A DNA stretch of 64,000 bases, from assembly GCA_030180135.1 (NCBI GenBank), contig CM058229.1, forward strand, positions 43,365,522 through 43,429,521. Reading direction: 5' to 3'. Source of the stretch: Orychophragmus violaceus. Taxonomy: Eukaryota; Streptophyta; Magnoliopsida; Brassicales; Brassicaceae. The notes under the pieces are model-generated. The model had not been told where the DNA came from. It ran no database searches and saw nothing but the letters and a program-made list of their open reading frames with translations. The stretch's first letter is position 1. Each line of letters starts with the position of its first letter. The position numbers were made by a program, and so were the translations under genes. Below are positions 36,523-48,341 of the stretch, piece by piece.

Positions 36523-37724
36523 TGATAGGGTCAGGTTTTAATCTTATTTTAACTGCAAGTGCACAGAGATGCAATCGTAGTATATAGGGTATCGAAATCC
36601 ACAGAGACTCTGGTCTCGATAGAATTAGAACCAAAGAGATTAAACTAGGAGAAAGCAAATTGTATTGAATAACTAAAAAGCAATGCGAGAAAGTAAATCA
36701 GTAGAAAGTTGTGGTTGTAAGCAATAAACTAAGGGCGCTAAGTCTAGGGCGTTCTCAGAAAATCAGACAAGCAGATAAATCATTCAGTCAGGATCTAACT
36801 AAGCTCAGTTCTAGAACTCAAACACAAATATAGAATTAACCAACTGTCGTTGCGAGAATTCTCTAAGTCTAAGTGCAGCAATCCAAATTCCTTTGTAATT
36901 ACTAACAGATTAAACCAGCTTTAATTCCAAGTTCGATATGTTCACAACCTAATTAAACCAAATTCCTTTGCGAGTAATTAAATTGCTCAACCTAAATAGT
37001 TCAGATTCTAAATCACACTGTCGTGTCAATTTAGCAACCTAAGATCTAGATTCTAAGTGATCAGGTTAGAACTAGCATTAAACACAATTTAGTTTTAAGA
37101 ACATTCTATTGATGTGAATCCTTAACTGAATTAATTATATCTAGCAAGTCATGAAATCGCTATGAGAAACCCTAAACCTAACTATGAATCTACTCAGACA
37201 TAGAATATGAAGACATAATCAATGAATTAATAGATATCATAAAAGAGATTAGAATAATAAAAAGGGTTCGAAAACTTCTCCAAAAACAAAGTGTAGTACA
37301 TGATCAGATCAGCCCCAAAAGCTCTAAAAACTCTCTGCTCTAAGTTATGATAGCGTTAGTAAAACAAAACTCAAAACCCTAATTAATTAGCTAAAACACG
37401 CTTGAGGCTTCTGTGTAAATATCTGGAACTTCTGGGCAACTTTGCAATATCATCAATCTTCATTAAACCGCCGAGATATGGCCCAACTCGCTGTGCATCG
37501 ATCGATGCTGATGTGCGTCGATCGACACACTCCTCTGTTTCGGACAGTGAACACAACCTCTCGGGTCAAAACTACAAAATGCTCCAAATAGCTCCATAAT
37601 CTCCAAATCCGCTCCAAACATGTGTGTACCTAATAACACCTGTAAAGGACTCTAAAAGAACACCAAAAGACTCTAAAACATACTTATATCATGGCATAAA
37701 ACCGGTAAAAACCATGATCTATCA
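36523..37724 (-). repeat. 5' LTR of Athila B
   Basis: 1202 bp, ends TGATAGGG...CATGATCTATCA in plus orientation, TSD ATCTA adjacent. Confidence 0.95.
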
Positions 37725-37729
37725 ATCTA

Positions 37730-37966
37730 CCATTTTCAATTGTCTCTTTTATTTTCGGTTTTGCTCTAACTTCGCTAGCTTCTGATTGCTTAGATATACT
37801 AGCTATTGATCCTTTTTCTCATGGTTCTGCGATTAAGCATGCACCTGAAACACCAAAGAAGAGAAAAGTGTGTAAGTAACAAAAGAAAAAGAAAATGCCT
37901 AGTTGATATTCTACTTCTGAAATATATTGGATTACAAATAGGCTCAGATAAACAGAGCCAAAAACT
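37730..37966. other. Leader of Athila A between its 5' LTR and the Athila B insertion
   Basis: No coding region is visible. It holds the degraded primer site next to 37967. Confidence 0.5.
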
Positions 37967-39095
37967 TGATAGGTCGAGTGTTATCCCTAATATAAAGCTG
38001 CAAGTGCACAACTATACCGATGTAGTACTTAGGGTATTGTACAATGAGTCTTAGGAATGCACAATTGATTTATCGATTCAAGTTAAGTTAGATGATATAA
38101 TTGTAATGAAATCAATCAGGTAATTAAAGCGAGTGTGAATAAGAACGAGAAAATGTCATGCTTAAGGAATTCTGAAGAAACCAGAATGGTCAAATCATTT
38201 AGTCAGTCATGATTTAAATGTAAAAATGTGATAGAACTCAAAACAATATGAGATAATCAACCAGCTTTTGCTGCGGAAATTATCTACGTTTAACAACCTA
38301 GAAAACCAAATTTATTTGCGAACCCTGGAGTCTAAACATGCATTAGTCCAAGTTTGATTTGTTCACAAATTTTCTAAACCAAATATCTTTGTGAATATGC
38401 AATTTTCTCACTTTAGTTCTTTTTAGCTAATTAACCAACTTTTGTTGCGAGAAGCAACTTAATATCAATCAACCATTAAGAACAATCTAAGATGAAGAAC
38501 TAAAATTTATGAATCCTTGACTAACCTATCAACCTAATATTTCATAAAATCCCTAATGAGAAACCCTAAACCTAACTACCAAACTACTCAAACAAGATCA
38601 GTGAAACATAAATCATTATTAGAATAAAATTCATAAAAGAAATCAATAGAAGGAAACTGAGGTTCGAGATCTCTGGAGATGGGCCCCAAATTGCTACAAA
38701 TCTCTCTAAAGGTAAAATAAAGCTTAAAGTAACAATGGCTCAAAACCTAACTAAATAGTTTGAAACACAATTTGAGGTTTATTTGTAAATATGAGAAATT
38801 TCTGGGTCTTTTAAAATTCTCAAAAAATGATCAATCTCTCGCTGGAATCTTCATACGCGACCAATGTCGACCAACACCAGATGTGTGTTGATCGACACCA
38901 AGCCTGAACTCAGGCAATGAACTTTGAAATCTGCTATCTTCTCCAAATTGGCTCCAAATTCTCCCAAATATCCAAATTAACTCCATCTTGTACCTAAACA
39001 TGTAAAGAATCTAAAAGATTCTAAAAACACATAAGAGACTCTCTATATACAAGAATCATATCATGGTTAAAACCCATAAAAACCATGATATATCA
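37967..39095 (-). repeat. 5' LTR of Athila A
   Basis: 1129 bp, homologous to 19362-20408. It contains a palindrome variant near 38870-38905. Confidence 0.8.
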
Positions 39096-39423
39096 GACAT
39101 TGTTGTACATCACACAAAGTATGCATAAATGGTTGAGGCAGTGAATTGCTTATCTACTGCCTTGGTTAGTTTCCAAAGATGAAAAATTCTTCTTCCCATA
39201 TAATGCATTTACACATAAGCGGATACAAGCATTAGGAGTGCCTCAAAACGTACAAAGTGGTGATTGTGGAGTCTTTTACTTGAAGTACCTTGAATGACAT
39301 GCACCTGGAATGGTATTTCCACCGACCTTGTCTGATTCCAACATCAAATTTATTAGGGAGAAGTTGTCGGTTGAGATATTTGATGAGATTAACATGCGTG
39401 GCATGAAAAAATCAAAATTATAA
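39096..39423 (+). pseudogene. C-terminal part of the Ulp1-like protease (segment 4 of the Mutator-like gene)
   Basis: It resumes after Athila A. Removing the TSD joins IVIWYIVVHHTKYA across the insertion. The key stretch is VPQNVQSGDCGVFYLKYLE, with the Gln and catalytic Cys (GDCGVF) of C48 peptidases, then IREKLSVEIFDEINM, ending near 39423. Several stops interrupt it. A short 3' region follows to about 39650. Confidence 0.75.
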
Positions 39424-39659
39424 GTTGATGGACCTGTATGAGGAATAATATAGGTCCATCTATTTATAAAGTTTTGGATTCCCGCTTCTTTGTGATGAGT
39501 ATGCTTCAATGTTGTGGTACAAATAAACTATTGCAAGTTTATATTTTGGGGATGGGTGATGGTTTTTGAATAGGATAGGAGGCCGTTTTGTGATAGGAGT
39601 AAATGTTTTGTAACTTATCATTGAAACTACCATCAATCTATAACTTAAACACATTGTCA

Positions 39660-40933
39660 ATTACTATAACATAGTGTCCATTGGGAGGAAACTCTCTCCA
39701 TTGGGAGTGTCCACGTCACCACTTTTTTAAAAAAGCGTATTGGGCTTTAGTCTGGCCCACAACCATAAACCAACGACGATAAGCCCTAAAAAACCCAACC
39801 GCTTCTTCTACCTTTCTTCCTCGACCTTGCCAGTGGAGACTCGTTGTTACAGAAACCCGTTGACCTCCCCCAGCCTCTTAAATCGCCATCAAAACCGTTC
39901 CAGACCGTTTCCAACCCTCTGTTTGTGCTATCGGAGGTTCATTATCCGTCTCAAGGGACCAGAGTCTAAGCTTCCTCTCTCAACCCTAAATCAAACACTG
40001 GTCAGGTGATTATTCCAATTGCAATTGTCTGTTTTTCCTTCTCAATGATACGATGTTTCATCTAATTATTCTTTCTTTTGTGTGTGTCCGTTATCTCTCT
40101 GCATATGGGTTTGTTCATTTTTACTAATTTTATTGTGAGGATAGCCTCTGCGCGGAAAGGTGAGAGCTCCAAGGAACTTGAGCGAAATGTCTCTGTCAAC
40201 ATTTTGTTGAGATCTAGCAGAAAAGTTCTTCAATAACCAGGTAACATGTTTAAAGTAGTCTTCCTATAGAAATGGTTTGTAGTTTTCTGTCGAAGACTTA
40301 ACTTTCTGTTTGATATCATCCAGGCAGTGGTCGATGATGTGCGTAAAATTCCCCAGGCTATTTGGAATGCGAAGGAAAAGTTTGTTTCTCCTTTTATTCT
40401 CTCTCTTTCATATGCATGGTTCATTTGTGTGATTTGTGTTTATGCGATCTGTAAACAGAGCAAAGAAATAAACCTTGATATGTAATGATTTGTTTATTCT
40501 TTTCTGGAAATCCAAGTTATGGATATTTCCTCAATCTTCATTGTCATCAGCAGAAAAAGAAACTACGAGAAGTTTCCAACGAACGTTGAGGTAAGCCTCC
40601 TAGATCCTGGACCCAGTATTGGCGAGGTAGTGGAAGATTTTTTGTACATCAAGACTAAATTTCTCAGATCATTACTAGGTATGGTATCACACAGGGCCTG
40701 AAACAATTCCAACAAGAGGTAAGTGTATTATCATGTGGAATTTCGAATGTTGTGTTTTTTCCCCGCCTCCTAACCCATACATATTTACTTCCCTAGATTG
40801 AGGTTCTGAGTAGCATGAGACACTCTAATATGGTGATCCTCGGTCCATCGTGATCTGAAGCCAGCAAAAAAAAATATTCTCAACATTTCACTAGCAAAAT
40901 CAGTGATAATGGTCCATCTCGCCTGGTACCTCC
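39660..40933 (+). pseudogene. Chimeric captured host-gene fragments, first part (includes U-box-type protein kinase exon)
   Basis: The stretch carries several exon-like pieces with GT/AG borders. A leader-like segment at 39740-40010 has TTGGGCTTTAG and AGCCCTAA, typical of plant housekeeping promoters. The clearest piece is GLKQFQQE (ends 40718, donor GTAAGT), then after an intron IEVLSSMRHSNMV (from 40797), the alpha-C region of a U-box/RLK-type kinase. A direct jump to ISDNGPSRLVPP shows that the catalytic loop was deleted. Copia C1 interrupts at 40933; the next residues (VADSFSDYHMTSVAG) lie at 47927-47973. Other pieces (IASARKGESSKELERN, AVVDDVRKIPQAIWNAKEK) I cannot assign. Confidence 0.5.
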
Positions 40934-41568
40934 TGTTGGGATTATGTCCTGAAATCACATTGTACTCACTCTAGAGATAGTTGTATTGTCGAGATCGGAC
41001 AATTCATGTGATACTGGGTAGTCATAATGTTTTGCTAGAAACCGCTTATGACAAATGAGTTGTAACTCATTTCTAGTATCGTGTGAACCTACAGGGTCAC
41101 ACACCTAAGCGAGCTGGATACACTTTGTGTGGGATCGATCATTGGCATATGATCTGATCAGTGTGTATTGGATACACATTGAATTGAGTTTTAAGAGGTG
41201 TGTCGATCGATGCAAGGGGTGCAACGATCGACACAAGGTCGAAACCGAAACAGAAGTTACGGTTTGTAAACCGTGGGCCTATTTATAGGAGCCAGGTTAC
41301 GCGACCTAAAGATGATTAAGCCGTTAGTGTTGCTTCTCAGAGAGAAAGCAGAGACACAAAACTCATAGATCCACAGGAGATCCGATTCCCGGTACTAGCA
41401 TCCCGGCGGATTCCAGCCTGTGTGCGTGTGGACTACGATAGAGGCGCAGCGATTGAGGCGCTTCAGATCTCGTTTACCTGTTCCAATTTCCGCTGCCAAT
41501 CTCCAGGTAATCACGAGGTCAGTTCCTAGATTCGATCACCTAGACCCTGGATCCTAGGGAACCCAACA
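40934..41568 (+). repeat. 5' LTR of Copia C1
   Basis: TGTTGGGATTATG...GGAACCCAACA, 635 bp. It contains a TCGATCGATGCA / AACGATCGACAC palindrome pair at about 41202-41237. Confidence 0.95.
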
Positions 41569-41569
41569 G

Positions 41570-41581
41570 TGGTATCAGAGC
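41570..41581 (+). promoter_or_regulatory. Primer binding site (initiator Met tRNA) of Copia C1
   Basis: TGGTATCAGAGC, one base after the 5' LTR. Confidence 0.9.
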
Positions 41582-43264
41582 CATAGGGTTTTAATAGATT
41601 GAATCAGTTGCCTGGAATTCGATTAGAATGGTTTTGATTGAATTGATGCTAGCTAGGATTCGTTTTGTTAGTAAGAATCTCGGATTGGTTAATAACGAAA
41701 ACGAAGAACTGTGTTTTCGCACAGCATCGATCGATGCACTGGGTGTGTCGATCGATGCAGCGCGAAAACAGCAAAACTTATTTAGGGTTTTCGCACAACA
41801 TCGATCGGTACACTGGGTGCATCGATCGATGCAGCGCGAAAATGCATAAGCGATTGTGTTTTCGCATAGTGTCGATCGACACAAGTTTGTGTCGATTGAT
41901 GCACCGCGAACTCGCCTAATTAAACCATGGGTTTCGATTTAGAAATCGCATTGTGTCGATCGACACACTGGGTGCATCGATCGACACAGGCTGTGCGAAA
42001 GGATAGATCGGTTCAATTGGATTGAACCGGTTATCTTGCATGGTTATGTCGGTTTAATCGGATTAAAATTCCATGATACCCTACTGTATCGATCGACACA
42101 GGTTTAGTGTCGGTCGACACAGAACAAATTCGGTCAACCTGTGTCGATCGACACAGGTTAGTGTCGGTTGACACAGACCGAGCAAATGGTTAATCGGTTA
42201 AATTGGATTGGACCGGTTATCATGCTTGGTTAAGTCCGAACAGATCGGTTTAAATTGGATGAATTAGTTCAATTAGATTGAACTGACTATCGCAATTAAA
42301 ATAAACCGATTGGGTTAAGATCAGTTTGATCTGATAAGTCGGTTCAATTGGATTGAACCGGTTATCAAAACTGCCTTTGGTTTAGGTCTATGTCGACCGT
42401 CGCACATGGGTTGTGTCGATTGACATGACCGGTTCAATGAACCGGGCTAATTGGATTGACCGGTTATTGAAGTACGGTTTTGTTTGGTGGTGTCGATCGA
42501 CAGACAGAGTCTGCGTCGATCGATACAGTGCTCGGAATTCTGATTATTCGAAATTCTGGTTGTTGAACCTTGAATTTGCAGAAACCAAACTAGACTTAAA
42601 CATTCATCAAAGATTAGCTTCAATGTGGTCAACTGTCAAGACTCATTTCGTTGTGTGATGGTCTAGCCAAGAGCTTGGTTTCCACAATTACGTGAGTAAG
42701 GCAGGTAGTTGAGTTGATGGACATGCAGTGCTAAACATCAACAATTACATGACCTAAGAGATTGATTTGCTAAACTTTTGGGTTTAGTTTCCTCAACCAA
42801 ATATCAAGTAACCTTGATGTCTTGCCCAATCTTGTCTACTGTCAAGACTTGTGTCATTTGTTGGATAATCTTGGAGTCCTTGGTATCCACTGCAACATGA
42901 GTAAGGCAGGTGGTCACTGACAGATTTGCAGTGCGACTGTCAATGATCACAAGACAGAAAGAGATTGGTTTACTTGACTGGGCTGTCAGAAGTTCTGGGC
43001 CCAGAGACATCAGAGTGGATTAGACATAGTTTGTCTTATCTGCGACCAAGAGTTGTACTGGGTACAATTAGCAATGATTTGCTTACCTAGATAACTAAAT
43101 TTTGAGTAACGGCGAGTCGCCCACTCGAATTTTAGAAATCTGAGGATCTTGGATCATTATATTCGTAGAGGAAACATTGTTTGAATATAATGCGAGTTTT
43201 CTTATTAGATAAGATTTCTCATGATATACATAACTAAATCTTTGTTTTTCTTGGATTTCAGCTT
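41582..43264 (+). repeat. Leader of C1: palindromic module array
   Basis: Two repeat types occupy the 5' UTR. At 41710-42180 TCGATCGA/TCGGTCGA palindromes come in pairs, several enclosed by TTTTCGC and GCGAAAA. At 42005-42480 the phrase GGTTCAATTGGATTGAACC, itself an inverted repeat, recurs with (A)CCGGTTATC tails in units of about 70-110 bp. The remainder to 43264 is non-coding. A gag start at 43265 follows TTTCAGCTT. Confidence 0.75.
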
Positions 43265-44170
43265 ATGTCTATGACTACTTTCTCGTTGCGATCCGTCCTT
43301 GAGAAGGACAAGTTAAATGGATCCAACTTCCTGGATTGGTATCGGAATCTGAGATTCATTCTCAAGCAGGAGAGCAAGGACTATGTCCTTGAAAAGGCTC
43401 TTCTGGAAAGGCTTGGGACCAATCGCTCGCATGCAGTGTATAATGCTTGGAATAAGCATTATACTGATGTGGTAGATGTGCGTGGTCTGATGTTGGCTAC
43501 CATGAACTCAGACTTGAAGAGTCAGTACGAGAACATGGAGTCGCCAATAAAGATGATCACCAGCCTGAAACTGAAGTTTCAGGATCTGGCACGAGTTGAG
43601 AGATTCCAGATGGTGAAGTCTCTCACTGGGTGCAAGCTACCAGAATATGCTCCAGTAAGTCCTCATGTCATTAAACTGATGGGTTACATTGATAACCTGA
43701 GGAAACTGGAATGTCCTGTCAGCTTAGAGTTGGCTACTGACATCATTCTGCAGTCACTGCCGTCAAGCTATGACAAGTTCATTAAGAACTATATCAAGAA
43801 AGGCTTGACGAAGACGTTGACTGAGCTGCATGGCATGCTCAAAACAGCAGAGCATGACATCATAAAGGGTAAAAGATTTGAGAAATCTTGTGTTGGCAAG
43901 GGTAGAGGCAGGGCCGTTCAGATTTGGAATCAGGATAAGCTTGTGTCATCTTATAAGCCCAAGTCAGGCCCATCTGGTGTTAAAAGGTGCTTCTACTGTG
44001 ATGAGTCAGGGCATTGCAAGAGAGATTGCATTAAATTCTTGGAAGATTCACAAGAGATGAAGGAGATGTATGGTACTTCTCTTTCAGGTATTGTGTTATT
44101 AATTCAAGTTCTACGTGAGTATTGGATACTAGTGGTGGTACTGATATTTTTTGAAATATGCAGGACCTAA
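43265..44170 (+). CDS. Copia gag polyprotein of C1
   Basis: 301 codons. The N-terminus has LNGSNFLDWYRNLR, the Copia gag (DUF4219/UBN2) entry motif. The middle has PVSLELATDIILQSLPSSYD KF-type sequence, and the zinc knuckle is C242-X2-C245-X4-H250-X4-C255. The last 30 or so residues run into the region where a protease motif (LDTSGGTDI) appears in another frame, so the C-terminus is probably altered by deletion. The frame is otherwise intact and 93-95% identical by eye to the gag of C2. It would assemble particles in the cytoplasm and bind genomic RNA. Confidence 0.85.
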   Translation: MSMTTFSLRSVLEKDKLNGSNFLDWYRNLRFILKQESKDYVLEKALLERLGTNRSHAVYNAWNKHYTDVVDVRGLMLATMNSDLKSQYENMESPIKMITSLKLKFQDLARVERFQMVKSLTGCKLPEYAPVSPHVIKLMGYIDNLRKLECPVSLELATDIILQSLPSSYDKFIKNYIKKGLTKTLTELHGMLKTAEHDIIKGKRFEKSCVGKGRGRAVQIWNQDKLVSSYKPKSGPSGVKRCFYCDESGHCKRDCIKFLEDSQEMKEMYGTSLSGIVLLIQVLREYWILVVVLIFFEICRT

Positions 44171-46480
44171 GCAACGGTAGAACGTTGAAGAAAGGGCAAG
44201 TGGAACTGCGCGTCTGGTCTGAAGCAATGGTTGCTGCATGAGCCGTAGAAATTCTCCACTTGTAGGAGCCTTTCATACTTGGTTTTAGAAATTAAGTAAT
44301 TGCTACTATGTATCTGCCTTGTGCAGAAATGTCTTTCATTTTCTTGTAAGGAATTTGGATGTTTCTCATTTTGATAAAAGACAAGTTTTGTTCTTTAGAT
44401 CTTAATGAAATATCATATAGTAGCACCCCATTTGGAATGGGTTTTATATCTTAAACCAGCAAAAGTTAAAATATAACACAGATTTAAGTCTGATAACTTA
44501 AACTCGATTTTCCTTGGCATAGTCTTTTGACCATACAAAGTGAAGCGGATTCAGAATTTCCATAGTTATGGACTCATTTGAGATATGAATTCTGTTCACT
44601 GGACCAAATGACTAAGGCCCTTTTAGCAGAGCTAAAGGAAACGGGTCAAAAGCTTATTGGGCTTTTCACATACTGATGTATGCGGCCTAACGAGTATTAA
44701 TGCCAGAGAAAATCTTCTGTACTTCATTATCTTATTGATGGCATCAATAAGTATGGTTGTGTTCATTTGATGAGACACGAGCAGGAATCCCTTGAGGAGT
44801 TCCAAGATGAAGTGTAGTTCAATTTGACAGAAGTATTGAAATCCTCGATTGAATCGCGGAGGAAAATACTTGAGTCAAGAATTGGGTGATCATCTAACAG
44901 AATGAATCGGATCTTATTAGATATTCTCCGATTAATGATGAGTCACAGGAATCTTCCATAATCATTTAAGAATACGTTCTAAAATGTCTATATTTACGCT
45001 AAATAAGTTTCTATAAGAATCAGTGAAAAACACCACATTGGATGTGGACTGGGTGATTTCCAAATTTGTTTTTCTGATTAATTGGGATTGCAAGGTTTGT
45101 GTAAGACAGTAGTCAATAAACAAACTTGAACCCAAATTTGATAAGTTCTACCTCGCTGGTTGTCCTAGGGAAACCAAGGCATAGTACTTTTGTTGTCCGG
45201 AACTGTGTCTTTTTAAGAAAGATCGTACTTTCCAAAGGGTACAGTGGGAGTAAAAGTACACATCGAAGAAATTCGATAAACACAGGAGGCTGCTCAACCT
45301 GTTGAGGGAGAGCAGCGGTGAAATCTACAAAGTGTTGTAGGATCTACACCTATGGAGCCTGAAACTCGCAGATCCGATAGGATCCGTCACTAACTCGAGA
45401 GTGATTTCTCGTAGCCGATTGTCGTGATCCGTTGATCATTGAAAAGTGATGAGCATGCGAAATTCAAAGAAGCGATGGTGAGCCCCAACTCCGAAAATTG
45501 GCTGGGTATGCATGTTAGCTTCAGCGATCCATTTCTGGATTGAAGCAAACATCTTGGAGTTGGAATCAACATTCTGATAATGTGGTCAAAAGTTTTGACT
45601 CGATCAGAAAGAAATGAAACCATGCGTTTACAAGAAGGCTAGTGGGAGCGTAATGGCAATTCTCACACAGTATGTAGATAACATACTTGAATCTCATAAA
45701 CGACGTTCCGACGCTAAAGTCTTGTGAAGATTTGGGTCGGAAGTCAAGTTTAAACAAAAGACATGGGAGTAGCCGCGTGAATTCTTGGAATTAGAATCTA
45801 TTGATATAGATTGAGTAAGCTAATTGGATCGTGTCAAAATCCTTATGTTGATAAGGTATTGGACAGATCTAATGTGCTTGATTCCAAGAATGGCTTCATA
45901 CCAAAGGTCCTATGGCAATGAACTAAGCAAGATGAAGTGTCTTGGACACTGGCTGAGCTAGTAAGAATATTAGCAAGATGAAGTGTTTTTGAACACTGGC
46001 TGAACTAGTATAAATGAGTGTGATTGCCAATGCTGCTGCAATGGAATCCATCATGAATGCCATAGTTTGCGCTCGTCTAGATGCAGTTTACGCATAAAGC
46101 ATGACGAGGAAATACCAAAATATTTCGGTAATAGTCACTGAGCAGTTACCAGAAATATCCCAAATGTTTGAAAAACTCTAAGGATAGTTTCGTGGTGAAC
46201 TGAAGAAATGACGAACCAGTTAAAAGTAGTCAAACAGACAAAGACGAATACCGGTTCCCACCTGGTGGTGTCTTTTTGCCTGTATAGCGGTGCTAGCTGT
46301 TGGAAAGGCTCCAAGCAGTGGACCGTAGAATAGTGCTCTTATCTGAATGGAGGTGTGGTTTATTGAAATGATTTCAAGCAATAACACAACATTATCTCCC
46401 ACAACCTAAGCACCAGATTTGTTCTGAGTGCTGTAGGTATAAGATGTCTAAAGAGATGATCTTGATTCTAGTGGGAGTAA
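44171..46480 (+). pseudogene. Multiply deleted Copia pol of C1
   Basis: Recognisable islands in shifting frames are the protease LDTSGGTDI (44125), SNCYYVSALCRNVFHF (GAG-pre-integrase), and FDEXXXLMRHEQES-like integrase sequence near 44760. Others are NRILLDILRLMMSH, KFYLAGCPRETKA, and RT/RNase H style pieces (EAMVSPNSENW, VKIWVGSQV, DEVSWTLAEL). A full Copia pol needs about 4 kb; this is about 2.3 kb with many stops. C2 shares the same islands in the same order. Confidence 0.7.
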
Positions 46481-47286
46481 CTTTAGTTATGTTATAGTCT
46501 TTACATAAACATGTCATGGTAGTGTTTATGTAAGTTAAAACTGACATCATCATTATTTGATCATTGGATGATTAAATAATGGTCCCAAGAATTTTATGTT
46601 CATTTTATAGGTCATCAAGTTGAGGACTTGATCATGAAACCCTATAAGTAAAAGATGACATAAATTATGATTGTCCCTAGTCGAGATTGTCAAAATGGGA
46701 CACTGATAATCGCGAGAGACTAGCTTGTGAGGTGGCTGATGACTAAGTTTCATGGAGTCAATGATATGAGTATCACAGTCAGTCACATAGACATATGTTG
46801 GTGAACATATGATTGGACATGACCCGCTAATGAGAACTCTACAGGATGGTTATATCTGTGTCATGAGAGTTTCTCATTACGACTATAGAGTATAGTCCTT
46901 AGATCTGAGTTCATCATGCTTTCTAGCATATGAATTGGTGCGTTTTGACCTTGTCAAACGTCGTTCCGTAACTGGCGGCTATAACGGCATTGCTTATGCG
47001 TATCATGAAGTATGTGTAGAAACAGGGATGGAACAAGATGGGATTTGTCCCTCCTATAAAAGGAGATAAATATCTCAGGGCCCATCGAAGATTTGATACT
47101 GAGAAAATGCATGGTCGTGCTCAAACGAGGTGATTGTCAGTCGTTTGTTATATCAGTATAGATCAGAAGTTCGATGAACATGATGTTGGCTATAATAAGG
47201 ATGACACAGTCTCTTGCCTTATGCTACATCGAGATATAGTGACGAAGGGATTACAGGAATAGGTGATTCCAGTACAAGTGGGAGAT
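46481..47286 (+). other. 3' internal region of C1
   Basis: No coding region recognised. It ends with the purine tract before the 3' LTR. Confidence 0.5.
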
Positions 47287-47921
47287 TGTTGGGATTATGT
47301 CCTGAAATCACATTGTACTCACTCTAGAGATAGCTGTATTGTCGAGATCGGACAATTCATGTGATACTGGGTAGTCATAATGTTTTGCTAGAAACCGCTT
47401 ATGACAAATGAGTTGTAACTCATTTCTAGTATCGTGTGAACCTACAGGGTCACACACCTAAGCGAGCTGGATACACTTTGTGTGGGATCGATCATTGGCA
47501 TATGATCTGATCAGTGTGTATTGGATACACATTGAATTGAGTTTTAAGAGGTGTGTCGATCGATGCAAGGGGTGCAACGATCGACACAAGGTCGAAACCG
47601 AAACAGAAGTTACGGTTTGTAAACTGTGGGCCTATTTATAGGAGCCAGGTTACGCGACCTAAAGATGATTAAGCCGTTAGTGTTTCTTCTCAAAGAGAAA
47701 GCAGAGACACAAAACTCATAGATCCACAGGAGATCCGATTCCCGGTACTAGCATCCCGGCGGATTCCAGCTTGTGTGCGTGTGGACTACGATAGAGGCGC
47801 AGCGATTGAGGCGCTTCAGATCTCGTTTACCTGTTCCAATTTCCGCTGCCAATCTCCAGGTAATCACGAGGTCAGTTCCTAGATTCGATCACCTAGACCC
47901 TGGATCATAGGGAACCCAACA
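47287..47921 (+). repeat. 3' LTR of Copia C1
   Basis: 635 bp, about 99% identical to the 5' LTR, TSD CCTCC adjacent. Confidence 0.95.
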
Positions 47922-47926
47922 CCTCC

Positions 47927-47973
47927 CTATGTGGCTGATAGCTTCAGTGACTATCACATGACTTCTGTAGCCG
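47927..47973 (+). pseudogene. Kinase fragment, continuation after C1
   Basis: VADSFSDYHMTSVAG, joining RLVPP before C1. It matches the activation-loop end of U-box-type kinases (VADS...YHMTS.AGT). A GTAAGA donor follows, so the intron-bearing gene was captured as DNA. Confidence 0.55.
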
Positions 47974-48341
47974 GTAAGAATCTAAACTTCTATCCCTGGG
48001 TCCAACTCTTTAGGTGTGTAGCAGTGTACGCTCCATGGATGTTATCTCTAGGACTGCTTGTGTGATCTATTCTTCCTTAGGTTATGCGCTATTCTCTTTT
48101 TGTAAGAGTTTCTTCAGAAATTTTGCTCACATTGGTTACCTTTCCTGCTTTATCAATCTCAGCTCGCAGACTTTCAGTCATACGAAGGACAAGACATGTA
48201 CACTGGTGACAAAATCATACCAGTCTAGAAGAGATCACAGGCAGCAAGTTTATGATCAATTACTTGGATACATTTGCGAATCATTTATTTTTTTGCCTTA
48301 GTCTAGGATCAACAAGTATAGTAGATATTTTCTTTGTTTAG

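Larger units (their letters stand above)
28663..37724 (-). mobile_element. Athila-type Ty3 retrotransposon B, complete but lacking RT/RNase H/integrase
   Basis: LTRs 28663-29865 (1203 bp) and 36523-37724 (1202 bp) differ at roughly 2% of sites. A perfect TSD ATCTA lies at 28658-28662 and 37725-37729. On the minus strand the order is LTR, Asp-tRNA primer site, gag, protease, env-position ATHILA ORF, 1.4-kb 3' region, purine tract, LTR. Protease ends at 33664 and the ATHILA ORF starts at 32767, leaving no room for RT or integrase, so B is non-autonomous. It inserted into gag of Athila A in the same orientation. Palindromic TCGATCGA modules are scattered through its LTRs, leader, spacer and 3' region. 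Confidence 0.95.
19362..39095 (-). mobile_element. Athila-type Ty3 retrotransposon A (old, nested host of two further insertions)
   Basis: LTRs at 19362-20408 and 37967-39095 bracket the element. Both begin TGATAGGTCG in plus orientation and end ATGATATATCA. They are homologous but well diverged, with indels. Flanking 5-mers TACAT and GACAT differ at one base, fitting an old TSD. Without its insertions (22774-27079 and 28663-37724) A is about 6.4 kb. It carries remnants of gag (28657-27085) and protease (about 22300-21660), and no RT, RNase H or integrase. The right LTR is followed inward by TTTTTGGCTCTGTTTATC, a mutated form of the Asp-tRNA primer site seen in Athila B. The insertion split the Ulp1-like gene. 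Confidence 0.85.
40934..47921 (+). mobile_element. Copia-type LTR retrotransposon C1, full length with decayed pol
   Basis: LTRs 40934-41568 and 47287-47921 (635 bp each) differ at about 6 sites. TSD CCTCC flanks it (40929-40933, 47922-47926). An initiator-Met primer site sits at 41570 and a purine tract AAGTGGGAGAT at 47276-47286. A 1.7-kb leader of palindromic arrays precedes gag (43265-44170). Pol is present only as a string of short homologous pieces with many deletions. The same arrangement is seen in C2 (59202 on), so this deleted form has itself multiplied. It interrupts the kinase fragment. Confidence 0.95.

Noticed and set aside
41700..42180. CRISPR-like array of short palindromes
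   Set aside because: Spacing and units vary, there are no unique spacers or cas genes, and the context is a plant LTR retrotransposon leader.
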